Below, in pieces: positions 46,464-56,347 of a stretch of 64,000 nucleotides of DNA. The position numbers and the translations under genes are program-made. This stretch comes from Phoma sp. XZ068. Lineage: Eukaryota; Ascomycota; Dothideomycetes; Pleosporales; Didymellaceae. The DNA lies in assembly GCA_004835665.1 (NCBI GenBank), contig RBKR01000014.1, positions 434,001-498,000 of the forward strand. The letters are read 5' to 3'. Under the pieces are notes generated by a model. That model was not told the origin of the DNA, ran no database searches, and worked only from the letters and a program-made list of their open reading frames with translations. Position 1 is the first letter of the stretch, and each line of letters opens with the position of its first letter.

Positions 46464-47016
46464 GGAGCTGGAACTGGAGGCTATGGTTCACGGATCTCGG
46501 CCGTTATGAGAGAGGAGTGCTCATACCATGTAAGCGGAATGCCCCGAAAATCCTGGGTGATTATATATTAGCGATTCATAGCATTTTAAGCGGCGTTTGT
46601 ACATAACAGCGTTGATCAAGCATTCTGGCATGGTCCATAACATCAGACTTGAACACCAAGAAACGAAAATCGAATGCGGTTGTCACCAAATGCTGACACG
46701 ATTCTCAAGTCTGCACACAGCTCTATGGACGAGGCACTGCGCAGAGGCGAAAGCAGCCATGAATTGACCATGTTGCTGATAGTTCAGAGTCTCCAAAAGC
46801 CACCACAGGTTGTAACATTCTACCGAGCCATCATTCTCGATATATCAGTATAATATACAAAAGCCAGAAAGTTCAAGCAAAGCAAACACGATCGATTATG
46901 GTATGGTACGTAAAGCCACTAGTACCCGACGCACAGGCCAACCAGCAAAAATCCAGCACCCACTCCTACAAACCCACCGCACCACGGTACCGCAAGAAGA
47001 GCAAAAAGAATCGTAT
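46464..47016. other. intergenic between the UNC-50 gene and tRNA-Asp
   Basis: 3' flank of the UNC-50 gene and downstream flank of the tRNA. Nothing else seen beyond the tRNA terminator. Confidence 0.5.
47003..47007 (-). terminator. RNA polymerase III terminator of tRNA-Asp
   Basis: A T5 run on the minus strand begins about nine bases after the tRNA 3' end, the usual pol III stop signal. Confidence 0.6.
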
Positions 47017-47102
47017 CTCTCCGACGGGGAATCGAACCCCGGCCTCCTGCGAGCTGTCCTAGGGATGACAAGCAGAAATACTGACCACTATACTATCGAA
47101 GA
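47017..47102 (-). tRNA. tRNA-Asp (GTC) with a 14-base intron
   Basis: On the minus strand the acceptor stem TCTTCGA pairs with TCGGAGA, with one T-G pair, and G is the discriminator base. The D arm is GTAT-loop-GTAT with AGTGGTCA. The anticodon stem TCTGC pairs with GCAGG, and the loop TTGTCA carries GTC at 34-36. The T arm is CGGGG-TTCGATT-CCCCG and doubles as the B box. The mature length of 72 needs removal of 14 bases (47052-47065) after position 37, the canonical nuclear tRNA intron site. The gene is isolated, not in an array. Confidence 0.9.
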
Positions 47103-47961
47103 TATCCAACTTTGAGCTGGGAAGAGATGTGATCGATGGAAGAAGGTGGAATTGCATACATTATAATCCCAGCAATATATTAGGATCTGCGGATATCGAC
47201 AGCGGCGTGGACTCAAGACGGTGATGCTCAAATTAGGTGCTGGTTCGGGTGTGATGTCAAAGAAAATTTGCAAGGTGGAGACAACGGGTACGCTAGGGTT
47301 TCTTAGAGCGACTACCTCGACCGCCTTGATGTGGATACCCAGTACTGTGTAATTCATTTTATAAACACCGGTCTCGTTCCAATGAAACACTTGAAGGTCA
47401 TCGGCCAGTGATATCTGCTACCGTAGAAAGGCGTTTCCTGTGTACATGTCTCAACATCAAATAGATTGTCTTGTATCTGGGTTCTTCCTGTTTGAAATGG
47501 TAGAAGCTATCGATGTCGAATTCCACTAATTTAGGATCTGACGAGGTGCACAGGTTTACCCTTACTCTCAGTGGATATCTAAATACAATATGTTCGCTCC
47601 CTTACTTTATGACTACGTTCTAACTACCATACGCCCGGACTGGCTTGTCATTGGCACAACAACCTACCTCGAACTCTTCGCTGGGCCTGAATGGGAAGAT
47701 GTTGCTATTTTACTACTGATGCTTGACAATGGAGATTGTACAGTGTATCATGGACGGTACACCTTATTGCGCCTTCTTTCTTGTTGGGGTAATATATATA
47801 TGCCTTAAACACGCTATGCAAATTCTATATGCTGAGTATCTATCGCCAACCAATCACAATGTCACCTCTTTCTTCTCTATCAGCTCTAAAAACGCTCACA
47901 TCGCAGCATGCTAATGCCGCTCTCGTCTCTTCTGCTTCGTCGGCTAACATCTCCCATGCTC
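47103..47961. other. intergenic between tRNA-Asp and the F-box-like gene
   Basis: Upstream of the tRNA and downstream of the F-box-like gene. An open frame at 47590-47808 is short with no intron partner and no family character. Nothing is supported. Confidence 0.45.
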
Positions 47962-49011
47962 TCAAATCATAACACCCGCCTTGTATCCCGGCTGTGGCAG
48001 CGTGTCATTGACAGCAAAGTTCCCGTAGAAATCCACCTCCTTCCTCTTCTTCCCCATACACTCCTCCAGATCCCGCGACACGAAAATCTCCATCCCGCCG
48101 CTCTGCTCTAAGCCCTTCTTCTCGCTGCTCAACTTGTACCCCACGCCTGCACTCGCGTCCAGCTCTGGACTCGCGGATAGTGAAGCCTCGGGCCCATTCG
48201 ATGTTGACACCCGTTGCGCAGTCCCGGATTGAGACTGGCTCTTCTGCAGGATAGAAAGCCACTTTGGCTCCGCGTACTTCTTGAGCACATCCTCGATGTC
48301 GAATAGATCCGACATCGTGAGCGTATACACCTTCCCGCTGCGGTACTTCCAGAAGAATAACACGCTCAGCTCGATCCCCTCGACTCGCTCCGTCTTGCTG
48401 AAGATCTCGTCCATGGCTTTGCAGAAATCTTCGGCCATGCGCACGTAGTCCTCCATCCTGGTGGCTTTGGGCGCAGCCTTGGTCAGCGTGTAGTTCCACT
48501 CCACGTAGAACCGCACATGGGATATGGATGTCAGAAGGGGCAGTTTGAGGATGTGTGGCGAGTAGTCGAAGAGGTCGTTTTGGAACTTTGTGTTGCGGAG
48601 TTCGGCGTGGAGGGTGAGTTTGCATTTGTCCCAGTAGAGTTTGAGTATTTCCTCGCGGAGTTGCTTGTTGATGAGGAGTAGTTCGGGGCGCAGACGGACG
48701 TCCTTCGGCACTTTGTCGCCGTATCCGACAATTAAGTGGCGCCAGGGTTCGCTTGCAATCATTTCGGCGCCCCAGAGGCAGGTGTGCAGTACCGGTCGGA
48801 CATTATGGATTGGCGGGAGGAGGTAGGTGAATATGTGTCCTCGGAGTTCCTTTGGGAGGGAGAGGAGTTGCGAGCTGAATGTGCTGGGTGTTAGGTCCAG
48901 GAGCAGTTCCAGTTCGCGGAAGAGTTGGGACTGGCGGTGTTTGTAGAGGTCGGCTGCGGATCCGATGGAGAGGAGAGAGAGCTTGTTGTTCACTATGGTG
49001 GTGGAAGTCAT
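47962..49011 (-). CDS. F-box-like fungal protein
   Basis: A single exon of 349 residues from the ATG at 49011. The F-box-like helix pair is LLSLPKELRGHIFTYLL, and RPELLLINKQLREEILKLYW follows, the RVNKQIREE block typical of this fungal family. The middle has FYVEWNYTLTKAAPK and a helix around RMAEDFCKAMDEIFSKTERV. The C-terminal third is Ser/Gln/Glu rich and probably disordered. It could be a Skp1-dependent substrate adaptor, but no recognisable substrate-binding repeats are present. A distant relative of the gene at 30239-31168; the two are not tandem copies. Confidence 0.8.
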   Translation of the reverse strand: MTSTTIVNNKLSLLSIGSAADLYKHRQSQLFRELELLLDLTPSTFSSQLLSLPKELRGHIFTYLLPPIHNVRPVLHTCLWGAEMIASEPWRHLIVGYGDKVPKDVRLRPELLLINKQLREEILKLYWDKCKLTLHAELRNTKFQNDLFDYSPHILKLPLLTSISHVRFYVEWNYTLTKAAPKATRMEDYVRMAEDFCKAMDEIFSKTERVEGIELSVLFFWKYRSGKVYTLTMSDLFDIEDVLKKYAEPKWLSILQKSQSQSGTAQRVSTSNGPEASLSASPELDASAGVGYKLSSEKKGLEQSGGMEIFVSRDLEECMGKKRKEVDFYGNFAVNDTLPQPGYKAGVMI

Positions 49012-49578
49012 GGCTTCGCCGGAATATGGAGATGCGATATTTGTAAATGCTCAATGTGCTACAAGAAAATGCTCCCACAATGATATTAGGTATATTAATG
49101 TTCAACGAACAGAAAAGATGCAAGCAAAGAGCAATAACAGGCAGGGCTGAAAACCGAAAGACTGGTCATTGGTACTTGGGTCAATTCCGGAAAGGACTCC
49201 GTTTTGCGAAATAGGAGGCTATTCGCATGCATGCGCCGTTGATGTGGAACGTGTTCGAGTCAGGGTGAAGCGCCATATGGGTTTCGAAGCTAGGGGCACC
49301 GTGCTCCATGAGGCTGATTCGGATAGATGTGGATAAAGTCGTCACGTGCCCAACGACTGTCGTTTCATGTTGGCGCCAGAACAACTTCACCGCCAGCTCC
49401 TTAATGCATTGAGCTCTGCCAGACACGTATGAGCTCAGTTTGGCAGACGGACAAGAAACAGCTGGCACTGGCCTCTGCGAGATCTTAGAGACTTTTCAGA
49501 GGTTTGCACGTTGATGCGAAGTATGCTTTGTATTGTACATCTGGGTATATAAATCGGTACAATCCTCATACATATATC
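49012..49578. other. intergenic, 0.57 kb
   Basis: Upstream of the F-box-like gene and downstream of the large protein gene. No gene is supported. Confidence 0.5.
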
Positions 49579-52519
49579 TTACCGACCCCCAACCTCAGGC
49601 GTCGCACTCCTTACGTGGCCTTCAATGTACAATGTGACATGTTTCTTGCTCGGCCACCCACCCCATTCCTTCACACTGTCGATCTGCATCTTAATGAGTT
49701 GCTTGATCTCCTCAGGGGCTGTAGGCCGACTATCGAGTCCTTCTTCCAGCCATCCACCGGTAGCAGCCCTTAACGCTACGAGAGTCCGGAACAACATATC
49801 GTTACCACCGTGTTGTGCGCGAGCACGCGCTGTGACTTCGACATTATGTTTTGTGAGCCATGTGGAGAAGGAGTACAACCCCTCGTAGTCACGAAGAACA
49901 CCAAGTGCGCGAACGTAGGCATGAAGCTCTGCAGGGCCTGGCATGTGTGGCGGAAGGCTGGTCGCGTGTACCGGCACTTTCGGGTCTGCATGTGCGCCTA
50001 CAAGATGATGGAAGAGAGTGCGGAGACGATAAGACCGAGAGCCTAAAAAGTCGCGTCCTTGCTCGACGGAGAAGTTGCCTCGATGTACAGCTTGTGCAGC
50101 ATACCTGGTAGCTGTGCATGCAAGGTTGAACAGATCTCCTTCAACGTCGACGTCGATCGATGCTAACGTGTCGAGAATCTTAACAACGATGTTGTATTGA
50201 GTGTCCGTAATGCCCATCGAACTGTCTTTCTTGTGGTACAGCGACGTACTTCCGAACCGGCTAAAGACAATCCTCTCCACGAACGGAGTCCATGCAGGCT
50301 GATAGCGTGGCTTATAATGGAGAAGAAGCGCATAGGCGTATTCCAGGAGGTAATTCTCATTGAACATGAACTGACGCATGTGCTGATCGTGTGTCAAGAA
50401 AGTTGTTTTGGCTGAGAGCGCCCTGGTAGGGTGACCGAAGCGGCAAAGGAATCGAACAAACGCGGCGAGGAAGTAGTCGGGGACCTTGTGGACAGTGCTG
50501 GCTTCGCCATGGTCGCCGGTCAGTAGGCAACCGACACCACCGCCGAAGTCGCCTTTGGCCTTCTCTAGGAGTTTGAACGTGATAGCGAAGTCAGGGTACG
50601 TTTCCAATAGGAAGGCCAGAAGCCTCCCAGTAGGGCGTATATTCTTGCTTCTCATGCGGCGATACAGCTCTTCGTAGGTGGGTACGGCCTCGCTGAGATA
50701 GACGTTGTGCAAAGGAGAGGATGGATCAGCCAAGACCTCTTTCATGTCGCCAGGAAGCAAAGTTGCTGCCGCCTGCTCTGTTGCTTCATCGCATTCCATG
50801 TCTTCATGGGACTCGCTATTCCTTCGGCGTTGTATCTCCATGTAATACAGCTTCTCGAACATGGCAAGGTAGACGTCCTCATTTGCAGCGACACCCGACG
50901 TTTCCTGTGCGAGGAAACAAGCCCACGCCTCTCGTCTGGTCCTGGTAGTTCGTATGCGCGCAGCCCACAGTCGGTGGGTATGATCACCTCGGAATCTGAA
51001 GGGAAGCAGCGTCCGTGTCTGTATTGTAGGACTCAAATCGGTATCCCATCCGGCATACACCCCAGCCACCTCTTCCCAGCTGCGCGCGGCATAACCGGCC
51101 TCAAACATACGGTGTAATATCTTCGATGCACGGGAAGCTCCATAATCGTAGCCCTTATCGTCGTCCATTGCTGTCCGACTTTCTTTCCATGGAGGCCATG
51201 AAGGTCCTTTCAGCTCTGCCCAGTCTCTCTCCTGGTTGGTTTTTGGATGCGTAAGCTGGATTCGTGCGATTGCCCGAAAGCCGGTCCGCGTTACTGCAAT
51301 CGATGGTTCGTATCCGGCCATGAATTGCAAGACACGGAATTGGGCGTTCTCTTGATGACGAGACGCCAACATTGGTCGGAGAGATGAAGGTAGTGATAGT
51401 AACGACAACAGATTGTTGCAGAAGTGGGTGATTTCGCTAAGAGTGCGAGGCGAAGGGGGTTGAGCACCACCTTCGTTGTCGTGTATCTTTGCCGCCTTGT
51501 CCAAAAAGATGGTGGAGATCCAGGGTATCGACTCTGGCCACACCTTTCGCGCATGACGCAGGATTCTTATAACCAGAATCTTAAGATGATTCCAAGAAAT
51601 CGTCTCTTGTTCGAGTCTACAGCTGATGTGATTGAGGATTACGCCCAGCGCGTACACCCTGATGTGCTCGCGACGAAGAAAGAGTAAGACAAGGAACAAG
51701 GGTGGCGTTACCGCACCACGCCGGAAAATCCTCGAAGCGGTGTTGGAGTCTATGTCGACAAGAGAGAACGCCCATGTCTGTACGGTGTCCTGAGTCAACC
51801 CTTCTCGCTGGAGTAGTTTGTGCTCTTCCTGGGTGCATATGAATGGCGACTCCTTGGAGGCGGCTGCCGTGAGATGGCCTGTGTATCTCGCCAGTATTGT
51901 GTATATTGAGATCAAAGCTGTTCGATCTTGTAACGCATCCGGAGAGGGCAATGAGCTCGGCCCTTGCCGCCTCTGGCCACCAGGCATGATACGTCTTGGG
52001 CCGGTATGCGACAGGTCCGTTTTCCCAACCGGCGTTGAGGCGTAGAGGTGTCGAGCCGTAGTTTGTATAGAGTCGAGAACAGTCGTAGGCTGACTGCGCC
52101 GGTGTGCCTTCCTCGAGTTGCGGCTCCTCTGCGCCTTGAATGGGGTGTATGTAGCCCGCCGAGGCGTGTCCCTCCCAGGTCTTGCTTCATTTTGTATCGG
52201 CTCATCAACAATGCTTGATCTTTCTCCTTCTTCCGCAGAAAGGAACGCAGACGTGTCTGGCTCATCCATTGTCGTCTCTTCCTGTGCGTGTAGAAGCGAT
52301 AGTGCTTCAGGTCTTGACCTTATCTCCTCCCCATTCGTCGGCACCTCCTCTTCAAGGAAGGTAAACCTGTAATCGTCCCCATATGCAGTGCGCTCGTCGT
52401 CACCACCCTGTCCAGAATGTTTCGTCGACAGCCTCGATATACCTTCATGGAAAGAAGGGCTTCTGTGCGTTGGCAGAGCTACAGGTCGGCGCTCACGACA
52501 ACGTACGGCGGGATAGCAT
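49579..52519 (-). CDS. large probable mitochondrial helical-repeat protein
   Basis: The main exon is 49579-52462. Its frame runs upstream with no ATG, so I propose exon 1 at 52497-52519 and a 34-base intron (52463-52496, GTGAGC...CACAG), joining MLSRRTLS to SPSFHEGISRL and giving 968 residues. The new N-terminus is basic and looks like a mitochondrial presequence. The body is helical and rich in R, L and A, with PPR-like pairs such as RTRREAWACFLAQETSG, SKNIRPTGRLLAFLLETY, LHAYVRALGVLRDYEGLYSF. A role in organelle RNA expression or complex assembly is plausible but not recognised by name. The 34-base intron is shorter than the rest here. The next ATG in frame would cut 80 or more residues. 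Confidence 0.65.
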
Positions 52520-53289
52520 TCTGATAGGGCCAAATGTGACGTGTGACGCAGATGGAGGAAATTGGCAGTCTTGAGTGCCGGGTGCTAGCATGTGATGTCA
52601 GCTATGTAGTCTGTTTGACTGGTGAGTGCGACCAACCCATTGCGCTGCAAGGCGCGCCGAGGGCCGGAGGAGGCGACATGGGCTACCTGGAGCTGCCAGG
52701 GAGAAGATTAAGGGCATTCATCGACAGAATTGACCGTGACAAACGCGCGTAGATGTCGATTGCTGCGAGATGGAGGTGGTTTGGGAAAATTGACAGAAGC
52801 TCGCACCCATGTCCGAACGCGCGGAGCGAGGAAACGCCGAGCAGGTCAAGTGCGCGGAGCAGGGCAGCACCGTACAGTTCAATCAGCAGATGCACTCTGG
52901 GAAATATGAAAATATAATCCGCAGCACTCTAGATCATAGCAACAACTTTCTCCGTTTCATCGCTACTCTAAACTCTGCCTGTGCGTGTAGGGTTCCGTTC
53001 TCGTGCAACCAGCAGGCGTTTCCTTGGCGCTCGTACGTGCCATTCATCGTCGCGGAACTTTGACCAGCGGACCAGCCAACTCCAACAGCCGTCACAGTCG
53101 CAACCCACCCTCGGCACCGGACATTTGCGCGCTACAGGATAAAATTGAGCACAGGATACGCGCAATCAACCTCCTCGACCGACCCCGCCTTCGTCGCTGA
53201 GGGCATGTTGCAGGAGCCAACACGAGCCCGGCAGTCTTGAGCGCGTTGCAGCACCGCGCGCGCATCGCGAAAGAGCACCATTCATCACC
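52520..53289. other. divergent promoter region
   Basis: About 770 bases between starts of the large mitochondrial-type protein and the low-complexity protein. Short frames on both strands are not supported. Confidence 0.5.
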
Positions 53290-55917
53290 ATGGCCGCCGC
53301 CAACGGCACCCTCACACCGCCTTCGCTCCCAAACGCACCAGCATCGCCGTCCCTCGTGAAGCGGAAACACGCCGACACCGCAGTAGTCCTGTCCAACGGC
53401 GCATCCACGGCTGCGCAACGGGAAGCTTCAAATGGAACGACGCACACTCTGCAGGCCGTGCTCGAAGACGTGCTGTCCATTTTGAAGAGCTACGACACGC
53501 AGCCTTCCATCCTGACACATCCCATCACTGCCTCGCCCACGCGCAGCTCCTCTGGCGAAGCCGACTCCAAACGCGCCAAGCTTGCTCAGTCAACCGATCC
53601 TACCACCATCACCGATTGTGTTCACAATGGCTCCTACGATTCCTTGCAGGCGCTGGAGAAAGATGTTGAAAGCGCGACTTCCGATATCCTAGCTTCCAAC
53701 GGTGGCTCGGACACACCAGCGACTCTCGAAGAAACAAAGCTGCAGGCCAAGGTGCTCGCATTTCAGAAGATCCTCAAAAGCCTCGTAGACCGCGAAGAGG
53801 CTCGAAGAGTGCACGATCACCAAGAGAAGGCCGACGCCGCCGCAACGACCGAGCAAGCCACACAGGACGATGCTTCGGTACAAGTCAAGCAGGAAGACGA
53901 GGATGAAGAGAACGAGCCAACCGGTCGAACTGTCTTGACACTTTTTGGGACTGCACAGGGCCCGAAACAGCTCTTCTCGAGTTTACAACAGCCACATAAG
54001 GTTGCGCCCGCGGATGGAACACCCTCTTTCGACACATCCGTCAAGGTCACCTTGCCCCTGCGAGAGGCTACCCTGCCGCAAAACATCCAGACCACCGAAG
54101 TGTTCCCACTCCCCGACCAGACAGATGAGAAGAAGAAGAAAATCACAACCATCGGCGAAGTCTTTCGCGCGCCTGCTCACCTACCCCAGATCAGCCCTCC
54201 CAAGATTGCAAGACCAACCACAAGTAAGGGCAACACCATCACGTTTGCGCATCCAGAACCGATCAAACCCAAACGCAAAGGATCTCAGTCGTATGCGCAT
54301 CAGAGTCTATCTGCAGGGTTCTGGCTCGGATACGGAGGTGTTGACGCGCCGAAGGACCAGACATCACCGACGGCAAGGCAAAAGAGCAGACAGCGTGCGC
54401 TTAGCACTGGCGAAGCTCAGCAACCACCGTCCGAGGCCATTCTTGTCGCAGTCCAACAGGCCAAGGAGGACGCCATGTTCCGCAGCGCATACTCTAGCTT
54501 CGCACCGACGCGTGACGATGCAACTGCCATTATTCCAGAGGAGACCAAAAACCGAGTGTGGTGGCAGAAGGTCGGTGAGAAACGCTTTAACGAAGTCTTT
54601 CCCATCGACCCACAGCTACTGGACGCCGACGATCTTACCGAGCCTAAGGCTAACGGTACCGCTGGGGAAGAGGACGACTTCAAGGACGCTGTGGAGAACT
54701 ATGTGCCAGTCGAAAACAATATCTTCCCTGAACCTGAAGAAAAGAGTGAGCACGACAAGGACACAGATGAGATACTCACGGAGGTATCGGAGCTCATTGA
54801 GACTCTTGCATCCCACCAGAGGATACGCAATTCGTCATTGACAACAAACCCTCGCACGCCAGTTGTACAGAACTCATCACTGGCTCAGTTGGTGGGTAGC
54901 CCCTCGACGCCTTCATCGGACGAGATTGATGTCTATGGAATTCTCAAGTCCCAGTTGACGTTGATGATATCGCAATTGCCGCCGTACGTTGTTGCAAAAC
55001 TCAATGGAGACCAACTTGAGGAGCTTAACATTAGCCGCACGATACTGTTCGACACAAAGGAATACAATGGCGTCATGGAAGAAGACCAGTTGTCCAGGCT
55101 CGCAAAGGCACCCGCAGTGGCCGCGGTACCGCCTCCAACCCTCACCCGGGCTGGCTCTAGCTCACAATCCCTCTACCCAGGTGGCGGAACACAGTACGGA
55201 CGACCACCATCGTCCGCTCGTCCAGTGCAGGCAGCACCCGTGTATCACTCACAGCGATCATCATCCATACAATATCAACGCTCGCCATCTGGGCCGACCC
55301 AGAGCTACCCAGCAGGGGCAGGATCGTACGCTCCTTCCTCACGACCAGGCTACACTGCGACTCCGGGACACAACCTGCAAACACCCAGACCAGGCGGCCA
55401 GTACTATCAGCAACGGCCCTCGCAGTCAGGTAGCTATGGCGGGGCTGCGAGCTCACAATTCTACCAGGGGACACCACAAACTCAGGGTCAGAATCGCTAT
55501 GCACCTCAGCAAGCCCAAAATGGGTACTATCAACGATCGGCCAACGTCGCACCTATGTATGGCACGCCACAAGCACGCACAGGGTCGCCGATGAAGGCAG
55601 GTGCTGCACCAACACCCTCAGGGTACGGGACGCGACCTGGGTACGCAGCATCCAGCGGTCAAATGGCTAGTACGTACTACGGTCCGTCCCAGTACGGCAC
55701 TCCACAGGCGGCCCCCGTTAACCGTACAGGCTACACTGGCCTACCACCCAGCAATCCTCAGCAGATGATGATTGACAGACAACAAGCGCAAGCAGCAGCG
55801 CAGTCGCAAGCACGTTTGGCGGCACAAAATAGCTTCAGCAGCAGACAGGGTTCTGGTACGCCACAGCCGCCAAATGGCTCGTACGGCGCACCAAACGGCA
55901 CCTCCATGTCGACATGA
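53290..55917 (+). CDS. nuclear-type protein with low-complexity Gln/Ser/Tyr/Pro tail
   Basis: A single exon of 875 residues. The first third has LQAVLEDVLSILKSYDTQPS and a coiled segment (LQAKVLAFQKILKSLVDREE). A conserved-looking block begins RTVLTLFGTAQGPKQLFSSL and continues VTLPLREATLPQNIQTTEVF. Later come ETKNRVWWQKVGEKRFNEVF and YGILKSQLTLMISQLPPYVV with AKLNGDQLEELNIS. The last 250 residues are a repeat-poor but strongly biased Q, S, Y, P, G, A tract typical of transcription and chromatin factors. Some fungal proteins of this architecture are annotated as RfeF-type transcription factors; I give that only as a weak suggestion. No DNA-binding domain is obvious. Confidence 0.75.
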   Translation: MAAANGTLTPPSLPNAPASPSLVKRKHADTAVVLSNGASTAAQREASNGTTHTLQAVLEDVLSILKSYDTQPSILTHPITASPTRSSSGEADSKRAKLAQSTDPTTITDCVHNGSYDSLQALEKDVESATSDILASNGGSDTPATLEETKLQAKVLAFQKILKSLVDREEARRVHDHQEKADAAATTEQATQDDASVQVKQEDEDEENEPTGRTVLTLFGTAQGPKQLFSSLQQPHKVAPADGTPSFDTSVKVTLPLREATLPQNIQTTEVFPLPDQTDEKKKKITTIGEVFRAPAHLPQISPPKIARPTTSKGNTITFAHPEPIKPKRKGSQSYAHQSLSAGFWLGYGGVDAPKDQTSPTARQKSRQRALSTGEAQQPPSEAILVAVQQAKEDAMFRSAYSSFAPTRDDATAIIPEETKNRVWWQKVGEKRFNEVFPIDPQLLDADDLTEPKANGTAGEEDDFKDAVENYVPVENNIFPEPEEKSEHDKDTDEILTEVSELIETLASHQRIRNSSLTTNPRTPVVQNSSLAQLVGSPSTPSSDEIDVYGILKSQLTLMISQLPPYVVAKLNGDQLEELNISRTILFDTKEYNGVMEEDQLSRLAKAPAVAAVPPPTLTRAGSSSQSLYPGGGTQYGRPPSSARPVQAAPVYHSQRSSSIQYQRSPSGPTQSYPAGAGSYAPSSRPGYTATPGHNLQTPRPGGQYYQQRPSQSGSYGGAASSQFYQGTPQTQGQNRYAPQQAQNGYYQRSANVAPMYGTPQARTGSPMKAGAAPTPSGYGTRPGYAASSGQMASTYYGPSQYGTPQAAPVNRTGYTGLPPSNPQQMMIDRQQAQAAAQSQARLAAQNSFSSRQGSGTPQPPNGSYGAPNGTSMST

Positions 55918-56347
55918 GGCTCTACGGAAGGTCGGAAGTTGGATGAGGTGTTCAGGTAGGGATGATTCGGATTCATAGATCATACTATGGCGTTGGAGGT
56001 GGTCGGCGAGGAGATGCCGTGTGTTTACATGTCCTTGGCATCGGTGTATGTCCTTGCAGACGTTGTACCAATGTCCGCTGTAATGAAGCGTGGGTTTTGG
56101 CTTTTCCACGAGAAACAGATGTAATAGTACTACAACATGACTATCGTGTTGCCGCCATTTGCAGCATTCCTGCCAAGCTTCGTGTACGTGCGCTATGGTG
56201 TGAATGGATTCCGAGTGATCCGCCTAGTCCCTGCGTACGGGTAAGGCGGCGCTACGTCAGCGTTCGTTCCCCGAACCCAGCATCCCAAGACAAGCAGCTC
56301 TTGCGCAACTTTCGCACACAAAGCCATGAGACCCGCAACACCACACC
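55918..56347. other. intergenic, 0.43 kb
   Basis: Separates two genes on the same strand. Contains the downstream gene's promoter. Nothing else is seen. Confidence 0.5.

Noticed and set aside
47590..47914. Short hydrophobic open frames between the tRNA and F-box-like gene
   Set aside because: Two short frames in different phases with no joining splice sites and no family.
54000..55594. Long alternative-frame ORFs (up to 298 codons) inside the low-complexity protein gene
   Set aside because: They arise from the biased codon use of the real frame; composition is Arg/Ser/Pro noise.
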